A stretch of 64,000 nt of DNA from Staphylococcus muscae (GTDB lineage Bacteria; Bacillota; Bacilli; Staphylococcales; Staphylococcaceae), in contig NZ_CP027848.1 of assembly GCF_003019275.1 (NCBI RefSeq), forward strand, positions 682,001 to 746,000. Direction: 5' to 3'. Positions within the stretch are counted from its first letter, which is position 1, and each line of letters opens with the position of its first letter. The position numbers were made by a program, and so were the translations under genes. Below are positions 10,128 to 18,002 of this stretch, piece by piece. The notes below the pieces were generated by a model. That model searched no databases. It was not told the origin of the DNA and was given only the letters and a program-made list of their open reading frames with translations.

Positions 10128-10205
10128 ACCACCAAGCGTACGGATCCGTACGCTTGGTGGTGTGAGAGGACGAATAGTCAATTAATGGCTATTCTCCTAC
10201 TCGAT
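10124..10205 (+). mobile_element. Group II intron 3' end: domains V and VI (remnant)
   Basis: After the maturase stop comes a GAACCACCAAG...CTTGGTGGT hairpin in the position of domain V. Then GTGTGAGAGG, an AATAGTC/GGCTATT stem for domain VI, and the 3' terminus CCTACTCGAT typical of this intron class. The domain V arms are perfectly complementary, so the usual two-base bulge is absent. The element probably no longer splices. Confidence 0.78.
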
Positions 10206-10312
10206 TTAGCTCACCAGTCTTATTTGACAATGAGCCAAAATAGCTATGAAAAAATCATTTGTTACAGATTTCTTCATAGCTAACTTTAGAACATTATTAT
10301 ATATAATCTTAT

Positions 10313-11446
10313 TTAGAGTTTTGTTTTTAAAATCACAGTATTTAAAAGTAAGCATACCATTAATATAAATAAAATAGATAAATATACTGGAACATGAATA
10401 TATAAAGCTGCTTTTATAATTACCGCTCCAATTGCGCCACCACATCCTGCTACAGCGATAAAAATACTAGTTAATACACTTTTATTACTACTATGTTGAT
10501 TAATGATACTAGCACCTAAAGGGAACATAGGCGCTAAAAATATGGTAAGTAAAAATAGAATTATTAATCTAATTTCATCTTGGGTATTTAAATATATAAA
10601 CATAATATAGAGAAAAAGAAATCACTGTATACATTAATAGCAATGTTTCAAGCCTGAATTTAATCATCGGCAATATTAACGTATATAAAAATCTTCCTAC
10701 AATTATACCAATCCAAAATATACTTACAGTCATATAGTTAAATTTATCAGTCAAAGTTAAATTTATCAGAAACTAAGTTGATATATGGCAGTAAATTTGA
10801 AAAATTAGTTTCTATACTAATATAAAAGAAGCACCATGTAAGAATTATTAAAACTAGCATAAACTTTTTATTAAAAGAAAATTTAGGTATTTTAATTCTA
10901 TCGCTGCTACTCGCTTTAAACACTAAAGAATTGACAATTAAAAATAAAAATACATTTATGATAAATATAAAAATAATAGCGTATTTCGTGTCTAAATGAT
11001 ATTCAAACATCCTCACAATCATAGGTAGCACGAATGATCCTACTGCAAAGAATGACTCTATATATCCAAAAATTTTGGCGGAATCAAAATTAATATTAAA
11101 TATATATGATGCAATAGATGACTCAATAAATCCAGCGCAAAAACCTAATACAGCTACAACTATATATATATTAAGTAATGCTCAAAGATAATGAAAATAG
11201 TAGTAATTACTAGAATGGATAGGTGTATTATTTCAAAAATTTCTTTATATCCTTATTAGCTAAGGAGGTAGAATAAAACACTCCAAACATAAATGTTATA
11301 AATTGAATACTAATTAGATTTGATACACTTGATTGATTCATATTAAGACTTATTTTTAATAATTGATTAAATGACCCGACAAAAGTGTGTATCATTCCAA
11401 TGAGAAAATACATTAAAGAAAAGTAAAGCGTATGAAATTTAGTCAT
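10313..11446 (-). pseudogene. glcP: MFS sugar transporter (GlcP-like), multiply frameshifted
   Basis: Pieces of one MFS transporter lie in consecutive different frames. An N-terminal piece (11446 to 11228) includes GMIHTFVGSFNQLL. A middle piece has GFCAGFIESSIASYIF and, ending at 10747, SIETNFSNLLPYI. A further piece carries VSIFWIGIIVGRFLY, and the C-terminal part ends at 10313. Together they match B. subtilis GlcP, the glucose/mannose carrier of the ntd locus, as I recall it. At least four frame breaks are needed. One is explained by a 19-bp tandem duplication at 10736-10773. The ATG at 11446 overlapped the original ntdC stop (ATGA). Confidence 0.85.
10736..10769. repeat. 19-bp tandem duplication inside the transporter gene
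   Basis: AGTTAAATTTATCAG occurs at 10736-10750 and again at 10755-10769, a 19-base period with TCAA between. Removing one unit restores the frame from SDKFN straight into YMTVSIFW, so the duplication is a disabling mutation. Confidence 0.85.
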
Positions 11447-11510
11447 CTGAACTCAATGTACTGTTTTTGTTGATAATTATTAACACAGTGCTCCAAAACT
11501 TCTTGCGCTT

Positions 11511-12488
11511 TCAGACCACATCTTCAAAAGTAGAAATTGAAGTTTCTTTTCTATTTTTGATAGCCCCCAAAAGTTTTATATGTGAATGGTAAAAGCTATC
11601 TTTCCATCCATAAAATTCATTTTCTGGGTCAATGTATATCCTATCATCTAATTGAACTATCTCTTGAATATCATTGTTATTAACAGTAACTACTCCATCA
11701 TTTTTTGATGAAAACTTGATTTCACCATTACATCCTGTAATCGAAATGTAGAAACCACATAAATCTTCAGCACAAGCTTTAGAAGTCTCTATATGAATAT
11801 ATTGTCCATTGCTAGTCATAAAAAATGTTTCTGAATGATCATCAACTTGCACTATACTATCACTTTTTTGCTTTACTTTAGTCATCATTTTAGTTTTAAT
11901 TGTTTCTACTTTTACATTACTGTTAGTAATGTAAGTCGCTAAATCGAGAAAATGAACTCCTAAATCTCCTAAGGCACCACTACTTAACTTTGAACTTCTA
12001 TCGTCTCTCCAAGTAAAAGTTTTTCTTCTATAAGCACTATTTTTTAGAAATGCCATATGAATAGATATGATTCCACCTATTTTATCATCATTTATTAACT
12101 CCATAATCTTTTTAACAACTGTCAAGTTTCTATAATTTAGATTTATGCTTTTTATATTTTGTAGTTTGTTATAATGTCTAATTATATTTGATTCAGAAAG
12201 ACTGCTAGTTAAAGGTTTTTCACATAATACATCGCAATTATGATCTAAAGATTTAACGATATGATCTACATGACAGAAGTTTGGAGAGCATATTACAGCA
12301 ATGTCCACTTTTTCTAACATAGAATGAATATCTTTAAATGGAGTTGTATTAAATTCTAAACAAAACTTTTCTAAATTATCATCTACTATATCATGGGCAC
12401 CAAAAAGGCATACATTAGGGATGTCGTTTATTATTTCAGCATGTATTTTTGCAATACCACCTGTGCCAATAATTCCATATTTAATCAT
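11511..12488 (-). CDS. ntdC: Glucose-6-phosphate 3-dehydrogenase-like (NtdC homologue), C-terminal frameshift
   Basis: A Gfo/Idh/MocA-family oxidoreductase of 325 residues. [13 protein letters not shown] at residues 5-17 is the dinucleotide-binding motif, CEKPL carries the conserved lysine, and TFTWRDD with [13 protein letters not shown] matches B. subtilis NtdC. In that pathway NtdC oxidises glucose 6-phosphate at C3 to 3-oxo-glucose 6-phosphate. The frame ends early at FEDVV; in another frame the DNA continues [15 protein letters not shown] to a TGA at 11443-11445 that overlaps the transporter ATG. A small indel near 11515-11520 has therefore removed about 25 residues. Its start overlaps the end of ntdB by 8 bases. 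Confidence 0.85.
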   Translation of the reverse strand: MIKYGIIGTGGIAKIHAEIINDIPNVCLFGAHDIVDDNLEKFCLEFNTTPFKDIHSMLEKVDIAVICSPNFCHVDHIVKSLDHNCDVLCEKPLTSSLSESNIIRHYNKLQNIKSINLNYRNLTVVKKIMELINDDKIGGIISIHMAFLKNSAYRRKTFTWRDDRSSKLSSGALGDLGVHFLDLATYITNSNVKVETIKTKMMTKVKQKSDSIVQVDDHSETFFMTSNGQYIHIETSKACAEDLCGFYISITGCNGEIKFSSKNDGVVTVNNNDIQEIVQLDDRIYIDPENEFYGWKDSFYHSHIKLLGAIKNRKETSISTFEDVV

Positions 12489-13293
12489 TTTTACCCCCTA
12501 CGAATTCACTGACATGTTTAAATATACCTTTATAATAAGGATATTTTGTATTTTTAAATTTTCTCTTCATTTCCTCATCTTTACTGTTAGACATAATAAA
12601 TGCATGATCTAGGTATCGTAAGAACTCTTCGTCGTTCCCACTATCCCCAAAACCAATAATTGAATTTCGGGGAATACTATACTTGCGCATCAAAAATTTT
12701 GTGGCATATAACTTCCCAGCATTTTTAGGAGTAAAATCAATATCGTAAGCATTTTCAGGGTCTCCCGCTAAAGGATTACAACGATTAAACCTCATAGTAT
12801 AATTTCTTGTTTTAGAATACTGGGTAAGGTCTTTTAGTATCTTTTTATCTAAATTAGTATCTCCTGTGGAATATAAATAAAAATTGTACAATGTTTCGTT
12901 TTCATAAAATTCTCTTTGTGGTATAAACTCCACATTATGTTTGGAAGAAATATGATTTAATATCTCTAATATATCTTCCAATAAAAACGGTTCAGTTAAC
13001 ACTTCATTTTTATATTCATCCGATTCAACGTATTCATAGTTATTCCATGTGTACATTTTAGAACTTAAGTCGGAAAAAATATGCTTTGGTTTATATGACA
13101 TATTAGCTTTTAACATTTTTTCAAGAACACTATCTAAAGTGCTGCCTGTTAATATCGCTGTAATAGCATTATTATTGACTGATATTTTCTGTAATAATCC
13201 TTCCATTTCTTTTAAAGAATATACATCTGTTTGATTAGTATTATGTTTGTAGTAAGTTTCATCAAAATCAAACAATATTAAATTTCCTGACAC
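12481..13293 (-). CDS. ntdB: HAD-family kanosamine-6-phosphate phosphatase-like (NtdB homologue)
   Basis: A 270-residue Cof-type HAD phosphatase. Motif I is LFDFDETYY at residues 7-15 with Asp9 and Asp11. Motif II lies in ILTGSTLDS and the final motif in [13 protein letters not shown]. The segment [11 protein letters not shown] followed by AYDIDF is nearly the same as in B. subtilis NtdB, which removes phosphate from kanosamine 6-phosphate. The frame is intact and overlaps ntdA by 16 bases and ntdC by 8, so the genes form one translationally coupled operon. Confidence 0.88.
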   Translation of the reverse strand: MSGNLILFDFDETYYKHNTNQTDVYSLKEMEGLLQKISVNNNAITAILTGSTLDSVLEKMLKANMSYKPKHIFSDLSSKMYTWNNYEYVESDEYKNEVLTEPFLLEDILEILNHISSKHNVEFIPQREFYENETLYNFYLYSTGDTNLDKKILKDLTQYSKTRNYTMRFNRCNPLAGDPENAYDIDFTPKNAGKLYATKFLMRKYSIPRNSIIGFGDSGNDEEFLRYLDHAFIMSNSKDEEMKRKFKNTKYPYYKGIFKHVSEFVGGKND

Positions 13294-14528
13294 CTTAACC
13301 CCTCCAGTACCACTCTTAATTTACTAATAACATATTCTTGTTCTTCTTTTGTTAAACCAGGATATAAAGGTAAACATAGTAACTCTTTATGCATTCGTTC
13401 AGTGTTTGGAAGCGAAATTATTTTCTTGTAACTTATTTGTTCATGGCTTAAGTATGGATAATATATCTCGGATTGAATGCCAACTTTTTCAAGTTCTGAT
13501 TTTACAAAGTCTCTCTTATTATTTTTGACCCTGATAGGGTATAGATGCCCCACAGATTTGTCATCAAATGTAGGAAGAATAATATTTTCCATATCGCTTA
13601 ATTTTTGATTATATTTTTCTGCTATTTTTAGTCTTCTATACTGATTAAAGGTTAAATATTCCATTCTAACAATTCCTATTAGTGCTTGTGTGTTATCAAT
13701 TTTTGAATTAAAACCAAAATCGATGATTTTCTTATTTTTTTCTTTTAAGTTAAATCCGTGATAACTAATTAATCTACATTTATAATCTAATTCAGCATTA
13801 TTAGTTATAATAGCTCCTGCTTTACCGCAAACTCCTAAATTTTTATACGGATTAAAACTTAATGCAGCTAAATCAGAATGCATACCTACCTCTTCTAAGC
13901 CAATTCCCTGGCAGGCATCCTCAATCACTCTAATATCGTGTTCTAACGCTATCTTTTTAATTTTTAACATATCGCAAAAACGACCATATAAATGAACAGA
14001 TAAAATAGCTTTTGTCTTTGAAGTGATCAGGTTTTCTATTGATTTAGGACATATAGTAAAGTCATCTTTGACATCAGCATAAACAGGGGTTGCTCCTATA
14101 GATACAACAGCATTTTCTGTCGCTGCAAAACTATTTGAAGGTAAAATAACTTCATCACCAGCCGTTACTCCTAGAGAGAGTAATCCAATTGTTAAAGCTG
14201 CAGTTCCACTAGATAGCGCAATTACATGATTAATGGATAGATACTCCGAGAGATACTGTTCAAATTCATCTATATATTTGCCACTAGTATATTTTCCAGT
14301 AGGTAAAAGTTGCTTTAATGCTTTAATAATTTTTTCTGTTTCATCTTCTCTTATCAAGCTATTTACAGGCATAAATTCTATTTTTTGAATATCCCTGTTC
14401 TCCGACAAGTTTTGCCTTGTAATATCTATTTCATTCGAAAGATATTTATTTGCATGAATTTCTGTGTGTTTTTTCAACTCTTGAATATTATTACGAAAAT
14501 TAAAAATACTGCTAGATTTTAATGTCAT
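13278..14528 (-). CDS. ntdA: DegT/DnrJ-type aminotransferase, 3-oxo-glucose-6-phosphate aminotransferase-like (NtdA homologue)
   Basis: A 416-residue PLP-dependent sugar aminotransferase. [16 protein letters not shown] (about 75-90), [15 protein letters not shown] with Asp204, and [16 protein letters not shown] with the PLP lysine at position 229 mark the family. Like B. subtilis NtdA it has an N-terminal extension of about 55 residues before the aminotransferase core, which most DegT proteins lack. In the NTD pathway this enzyme converts 3-oxo-glucose 6-phosphate plus glutamate to kanosamine 6-phosphate. The frame is intact. It is first in the operon, 82 bases from the divergent LacI-type gene, with AAGGCGGTG upstream of its ATG. 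Confidence 0.88.
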   Translation of the reverse strand: MTLKSSSIFNFRNNIQELKKHTEIHANKYLSNEIDITRQNLSENRDIQKIEFMPVNSLIREDETEKIIKALKQLLPTGKYTSGKYIDEFEQYLSEYLSINHVIALSSGTAALTIGLLSLGVTAGDEVILPSNSFAATENAVVSIGATPVYADVKDDFTICPKSIENLITSKTKAILSVHLYGRFCDMLKIKKIALEHDIRVIEDACQGIGLEEVGMHSDLAALSFNPYKNLGVCGKAGAIITNNAELDYKCRLISYHGFNLKEKNKKIIDFGFNSKIDNTQALIGIVRMEYLTFNQYRRLKIAEKYNQKLSDMENIILPTFDDKSVGHLYPIRVKNNKRDFVKSELEKVGIQSEIYYPYLSHEQISYKKIISLPNTERMHKELLCLPLYPGLTKEEQEYVISKLRVVLEGLRCQEI

Positions 14529-14559
14529 AGATACACCGCCTTGTTTATGATAAACTCAT

Positions 14560-14588
14560 CTTAAATTATGGGAACATTCCCATGTCAA
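14560..14588 (-). promoter_or_regulatory. ntdA promoter with operator in its spacer
   Basis: On the minus strand TTGACA (14583-14588) and TTTAAG (14560-14565) are separated by exactly 17 bases. That spacer carries the perfect inverted repeat ATGGGAACATTCCCAT (14568-14583). It lies in the 82-bp region shared with the divergent LacI-family gene, so it is the likely NtdR-type operator. Confidence 0.75.
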
Positions 14589-14610
14589 TGTAATTTTAGG
14601 AGGATATGAA

Positions 14611-15387
14611 ATGAATATTTTTGATGTGGCTAAAGCTTGTAATGTTTCAAAATCTACTGTATCTAGGGTATTGAATAATCATCCATATGTTAACGAGGAA
14701 AAAAGAAGGAGAGTCTTACAATATATTGAAGAAAATAATTATGTTCCTAATAATATTGCTACATACTTTAGAAATAGAACTACTAAGTCAATCGGTATTT
14801 CAATACCTTATATTGATCATCCCTTCTTTTCTAAAATCTCATATGAATTAACCAAAAACTTTTACGAAGAGGGTTATAAATCATTTATTCATCAAACATT
14901 TTGTTCACCAATTAAAGAAGAAGAGGTATTGATATCATTAAAAAAAAGTGAAATAGATGCAGTAATTTTATGTTCGGTAGAAAATCAAGCTGAGATTATT
15001 GAAGGGTACTCTAAACATGGTTTGATTATATCTAGTAATGACACCAACCAAACTAAGAGTATATCTAATTTTCATTTTGATGAGTTTAATATAGGGAAAG
15101 AAGCTACTGAATATTTAATTAAAAAGGGTATAAATAATATTGCTATATGCATTGATAATCCATTTAATGGAGCTCAAAAGTTAAGATTAGAAGGATATAA
15201 AAAAGCTCTTTTAGAAAACAAAATACATTTTAAAGATGAATATATATTTTCATCAGCGTTTACCATTAATGATGGCATCAAGATTGGTATAAAAATACGA
15301 GAAAATCATAAAGAAATACGAGGAATATATACTGGCAATGACTACGTTTCAGCAGGGATTTTTAGGGTTCTAGGAAATGTTTCCTAA
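14611..15387 (+). pseudogene. ntdR: LacI-family regulator (NtdR-like), C-terminally truncated
   Basis: 258 residues of a LacI-type regulator. The N-terminal helix-turn-helix IFDVAKACNVSKSTVSRVLNN and hinge (residues 3-55) are intact, followed by most of the periplasmic-binding-protein-like sensor domain. Family members run to about 325-335 residues; this one stops right after YTGNDYVSAGIF. I find no continuation of the last strands in any frame downstream, so a rearrangement rather than a point mutation removed the end. TAGGAGG precedes the ATG. DNA binding may persist, but ligand response and dimer stability are doubtful. It is divergent from ntdA, as ntdR is in B. subtilis. Confidence 0.82.
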
Positions 15388-15397
15388 AATGAATCAT

Positions 15398-15445
15398 CTT
15401 AAATTAAATCCCAGATTATACAAAATGTTGAGGGTTTAATTTAAG
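15398..15445. repeat. Inverted repeat at the truncation point of the LacI-type gene
   Basis: CTTAAATTAAATCCC and GGGTTTAATTTAAG are near-perfect complements 19 bases apart. It lies just after the premature end of the regulator and before the recombinase, so it may mark an element end or act as a terminator. There is no strong T run. Confidence 0.45.
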
Positions 15446-15564
15446 AAACCTATTACCAAAACACGTGTTATTATCTATGTGTTATAATTATCAAAAATTA
15501 TGAGTTTTAATAATTCGTAAAGTGCTTTCATTTACATTGAGATGTTATTATGGAAGAGAAAGCT

Positions 15565-16119
15565 ATGGCAATAGTTGGTTATGCACGTGTGTCAACACAA
15601 GATCAAAAACTAGATAGTCAAATTGATGCATTAAAAGAATATGGATGTACTAAAATATTCAGTGAAAAAGTAAGTGGCAAAAAATTCAAAAGAACAGAAC
15701 TTGATAAATGCCTTGAATATTTGAGAGAAGGAGATACACTTGTTATTTATAAGCTTGACCGTCTAGGCAGAACTACCACGCAATTAATAGAACTGTCTCA
15801 GTGGCTTGAAGATAATCATATTGAACTTCAAATTATTAATATGAATATCAATACAAAAGATGCTATGGGAAAAATGTTTTTTACAATGATGAGTGCATTT
15901 GCCGAATTAGAGGCTAATTTATTGAGTGAAAGAACTAAGAAAGGACTTGCAGCTGCAAGAGCTAGAGGTCGCAAAGGAGGCAGACCATCACTCCCAGATT
16001 ATAAAAAACGAGAAATCAATTTCTTATATGATGAACAGAAACTTACAGGGGAAGAAATTGCTCAGCAAACTGGTGTTAGTCGATCTACGGTTTATCGCGT
16101 TATAAACGAGAGAAAATAA
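15565..16119 (+). CDS. Serine recombinase (resolvase/invertase family)
   Basis: A 184-residue small serine recombinase. VGYARVSTQDQKLDSQ holds the catalytic serine near the N-terminus; YKLDRLGRTT and the E-S-R-containing AELEANLLSERTKKG helix follow. A C-terminal helix-turn-helix (GEEIAQQTGVSRSTVYR) completes the Tn3/Tn552 resolvase type. An in-frame ATG at 15550 is possible. No transposase accompanies it, so it is either a plasmid/transposon leftover or a stand-alone resolvase. Its position beside the truncated regulator suggests the rearrangement came with it. Confidence 0.88.
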   Translation: MAIVGYARVSTQDQKLDSQIDALKEYGCTKIFSEKVSGKKFKRTELDKCLEYLREGDTLVIYKLDRLGRTTTQLIELSQWLEDNHIELQIINMNINTKDAMGKMFFTMMSAFAELEANLLSERTKKGLAAARARGRKGGRPSLPDYKKREINFLYDEQKLTGEEIAQQTGVSRSTVYRVINERK

Positions 16120-16123
16120 TTTA

Positions 16124-16179
16124 AAATGATACGTTGCTTAATAAGGGACACAAGAAGCTTTTAGTTTAATGTATCATTT
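16124..16179. repeat. 9-bp inverted repeat downstream of the recombinase
   Basis: AAATGATAC (16124-16132) and GTATCATTT (16171-16179) are perfect complements 38 bases apart. It could be a recombinase recognition site or a weak stem; there is no T run after it. Confidence 0.35.
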
Positions 16180-16181
16180 GT

Positions 16182-16277
16182 TTGCAAAGTGGATTTATGA
16201 TGATATAATGTACTTAACAAGGATAACTGCATAAATGCACCAATCCCCTCACTATTGCGAGTAGTGAGGGGATTTTT
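16182..16277 (+). ncRNA. Antitoxin RNA of a type I toxin-antitoxin locus (par/Fst-like RNA II)
   Basis: A strong promoter reads TTGCAA, 16 bases, TGATATAAT (-10 at 16204-16209). The transcript should start near 16216 and end at a 13-bp hairpin AATCCCCTCACTA / TAGTGAGGGGATT followed by T (16242-16277), giving about 62 nt with no open frame. It runs convergently toward the Fst-like peptide gene on the minus strand and shares its terminator, the layout of enterococcal par and staphylococcal relatives. Confidence 0.72.
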
Positions 16278-16293
16278 AGTGCAGCTAAGTCGC

Positions 16294-16389
16294 TTATTTT
16301 TTATTACGCTTGCTTAGCCAATGCGAAAATAGCGTAATAACACATCCACTGACAATAGTAACAGTCAGTTGTACAAGGATTTCCTACAT
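16294..16389 (-). pseudogene. Fst/PepA1-family toxin peptide, amber codon directly after the start
   Basis: On the minus strand GAGGAGGTG is followed by ATG at 16389, but the next codon is TAG. The frame then reads EILVQLTVTIVSGCVI, TLFSHWLSKRNKK and TAA. The hydrophobic helix with SGC and the charged RNKK tail is typical of staphylococcal Fst-type membrane toxins. An AAG to TAG change at codon 2 would explain it. The 5' leader contains a segment complementary to the region at the stop codon (8 bases, 16433-16440 with 16289-16296), a feature of long-lived toxin mRNAs. Toxin production is probably lost unless readthrough or re-initiation occurs. Confidence 0.75.
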
Positions 16390-16485
16390 AAATTAACACC
16401 TCCTCTCAAAGTCTATTTGACGCTTTGAGAGATAAGCGACCTCTTTATTATAGCATTTGATTTCCTCTTTTCTAATCTTTAAAAA
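16390..16485 (-). promoter_or_regulatory. Promoter and leader of the Fst-like toxin
   Basis: On the minus strand TTAGAA, 17 bases, TATAAT (-10 in GCTATAATAAAG, about 16446-16453) precedes a leader of about 55 bases containing two copies of a CTTTGAGAG/CTCTCAAAG type segment and the ribosome binding site. Confidence 0.6.
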
Positions 16486-16566
16486 GAATAATATCAAGAC
16501 AAGAAGAAACTCGTTTTCAACTCGTTTCAAAAACCGAAATGAGCGTACCAAATCTGTCACACCCAT

Positions 16567-16668
16567 TTAATCTATTTCAAAACATGCACTATAAACTTGA
16601 CCAACACTAAAGAAACCAATTGCAGCAGATAATGCTTGGGGTCCTGCAGCACTTCCCGCTGTCTTCAT
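16567..16668 (-). CDS. Unrecognised small Gly/Ala-rich peptide, possibly a fragment
   Basis: A 33-codon frame begins MKTAGSAAGPQALS, continues AAIGFFSVGQVYSACFEID and ends in TAA. The frame is open upstream as well (LIVETLIKY), but without a start or a ribosome binding site, so this may be the C-terminus of a larger truncated protein. The Gly/Ala-rich composition with one Cys resembles small bacteriocin-like peptides, but I do not recognise it. It abuts a truncated ABC-2 permease on the other strand. Confidence 0.3.
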   Translation of the reverse strand: MKTAGSAAGPQALSAAIGFFSVGQVYSACFEID

Positions 16669-16693
16669 ATATTTAATTAGTGTTTCAACAATT

Positions 16694-17068
16694 AATTTTA
16701 CATTATTTGATTATTTATTATTAATTATCATGATACTTTCAAGTACCATAATCTTTTTTTGCCTATATATAATTTATGGGGGGCTTTGTTTTTTTACTTT
16801 AAATAAAATTGAAGTTTTTACAATTTTGACTCAAGGCTCTAGAGAATTTGGGAAGTATCCCATAGATGCTTATGGCGAATTAGTTTTGAAATTTTCAACA
16901 TATATTGTTCCGTATGCACTAGTGCAATACTACCCTTTTATACACTTGATGGGGAGAAGTGACAATTTTAATTACATTTTTTATCCAGTTTTCTCTTTCC
17001 TTTTCATTATACCTACTGTTATTATTTGGAAAATAGGGGTTGTTAATTATAATTCATCTGGCTCATAA
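16694..17068 (+). pseudogene. ABC-2 family permease, C-terminal fragment
   Basis: The last ~125 residues of an ABC-2 type (DUF990-like) transporter subunit: hydrophobic helices, then FGKYPIDAYGELVLKF, VPYALVQYYPFIHLMG and a terminal WKIGVVNYNSSGS, all typical of that family's C-terminus. Intact proteins are about 260 residues; the N-terminal half and the partner ATPase are missing. An internal ATG at 16730 has no ribosome binding site. Confidence 0.7.
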
Positions 17069-17136
17069 TTTGTATTTTTATAATTTTAACTTTCCTTTCG
17101 TAAAGCGTTTTCATTCGGTTGATATTTCTCTTTAAT

Positions 17137-17535
17137 TTATTCTGAAATTTGAAATTCCATATAAGCAATTGCACTAGGGACTTTAGTGTCTCTGCTTTTT
17201 GCTTTTATTCTTCTTTCTAAAAATATAACGTTTAATAATGCGATACCCCTTACTAAGGAGTTTGTATTTAAAATTAATATCTTATCTGCTTGTGATAAGC
17301 TATCATAAACCCAGTCAATATAAACTCCTTCAATAACCCAGTTTTCATTATTTTCTATGAATTTTTTCAAAGCATACTGTCTAACTTCTACAGAATTGAT
17401 TTTAGTATATTTTCCATTTCTCTGATCCCAAAATATACTATCTAAATCTAGATATTTTAATTTATATCTTCTTGAATACTCTAAACCTAGAGTTGTTTTT
17501 CCACTTCCTGGTCCCCCATAAATATGTAACTTCAC
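17137..17535 (-). CDS. P-loop nucleotide kinase-like protein (FlaR / topology modulation type), probably shortened
   Basis: A 132-residue protein with the Walker A motif IYGGPGSGKTTLG at residues 5-17, LDLDSIFWD, and VIEGVYIDWVYD, matching small P-loop proteins annotated as DNA topology modulation protein FlaR or adenylate kinase-like. Relatives usually have 165-185 residues, so the C-terminal basic helices may be lost. Substrate unknown. It stands alone in the accessory island. Confidence 0.6.
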   Translation of the reverse strand: MKLHIYGGPGSGKTTLGLEYSRRYKLKYLDLDSIFWDQRNGKYTKINSVEVRQYALKKFIENNENWVIEGVYIDWVYDSLSQADKILILNTNSLVRGIALLNVIFLERRIKAKSRDTKVPSAIAYMEFQISE

Positions 17536-17743
17536 CTTTACACTCCTATTCTATATAATCCTTTTATAGTTTTCTTTACCTTTTAAGTATCGTTTGTCTA
17601 CATTACTTTGTGTACCTCTCACATCATTTCGCCTAATATAGCATATTTTGAAGTAGTCATTACTATTGTATTTTCCCTTTAAATTTAGATTACTTCAACT
17701 TTAATAAAATAACAAAGATGATCTAGGTCGTTCAAAATTGATT

Positions 17744-17935
17744 TCACAAAGTAAATTGTTCAGGCAACCAAAAATAAGTTGAACCTCTATTTGTTTCGTT
17801 TACAAACATTGATTTAGGAACTTTCTTATAATTTTTATGGTCTAACGCCCATCTTATTTGTGTACGTCCTAAATTTAATATTTCTCCAAAACTATTGAGG
17901 GAAAGTGACTTTAAAATAACCCTATAGACTGACAC
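17744..17935 (-). pseudogene. Unrecognised gene fragment
   Basis: A 63-codon frame opens with a GTG lying inside the hairpin at 17920-17962 and has no ribosome binding site. The residues GEILNLGRTQIRWALD could form a helix-turn-helix. It looks like the C-terminal end of a larger protein whose start has been lost. I cannot assign a function. Confidence 0.3.
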
Positions 17936-17962
17936 TCTTTTTTTAGTGTCTAATCTATAGGG
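17920..17962 (-). terminator. Hairpin downstream of fhs
   Basis: CCCTATAGA and GACACT pair with AGTGTC and TCTATAGGG around an AT-only loop. On the minus strand TTATTTTAAAG follows. Probable fhs terminator, though it could also be an element end. Confidence 0.6.
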
Positions 17963-18002
17963 CCCATTTTAATCAGTGTATCGCTCCTTTAATATATTTA
18001 TA

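Noticed and set aside
10206..10445. A separate small minus-strand gene beside the transporter pieces
   Set aside because: It overlaps the C-terminal transporter fragment in another frame and shows no independent signal.
16601..16693. N-terminal extension of the ABC-2 permease frame
   Set aside because: The frame is open, but the residues (PTLKKPIAADNAWGP) do not fit the family and the minus-strand peptide explains this DNA better.
17099..17113. cre-like GTAAAGCGTTTTCATT upstream of the P-loop protein fragment region
   Set aside because: Two core mismatches and no nearby promoter for an intact gene.
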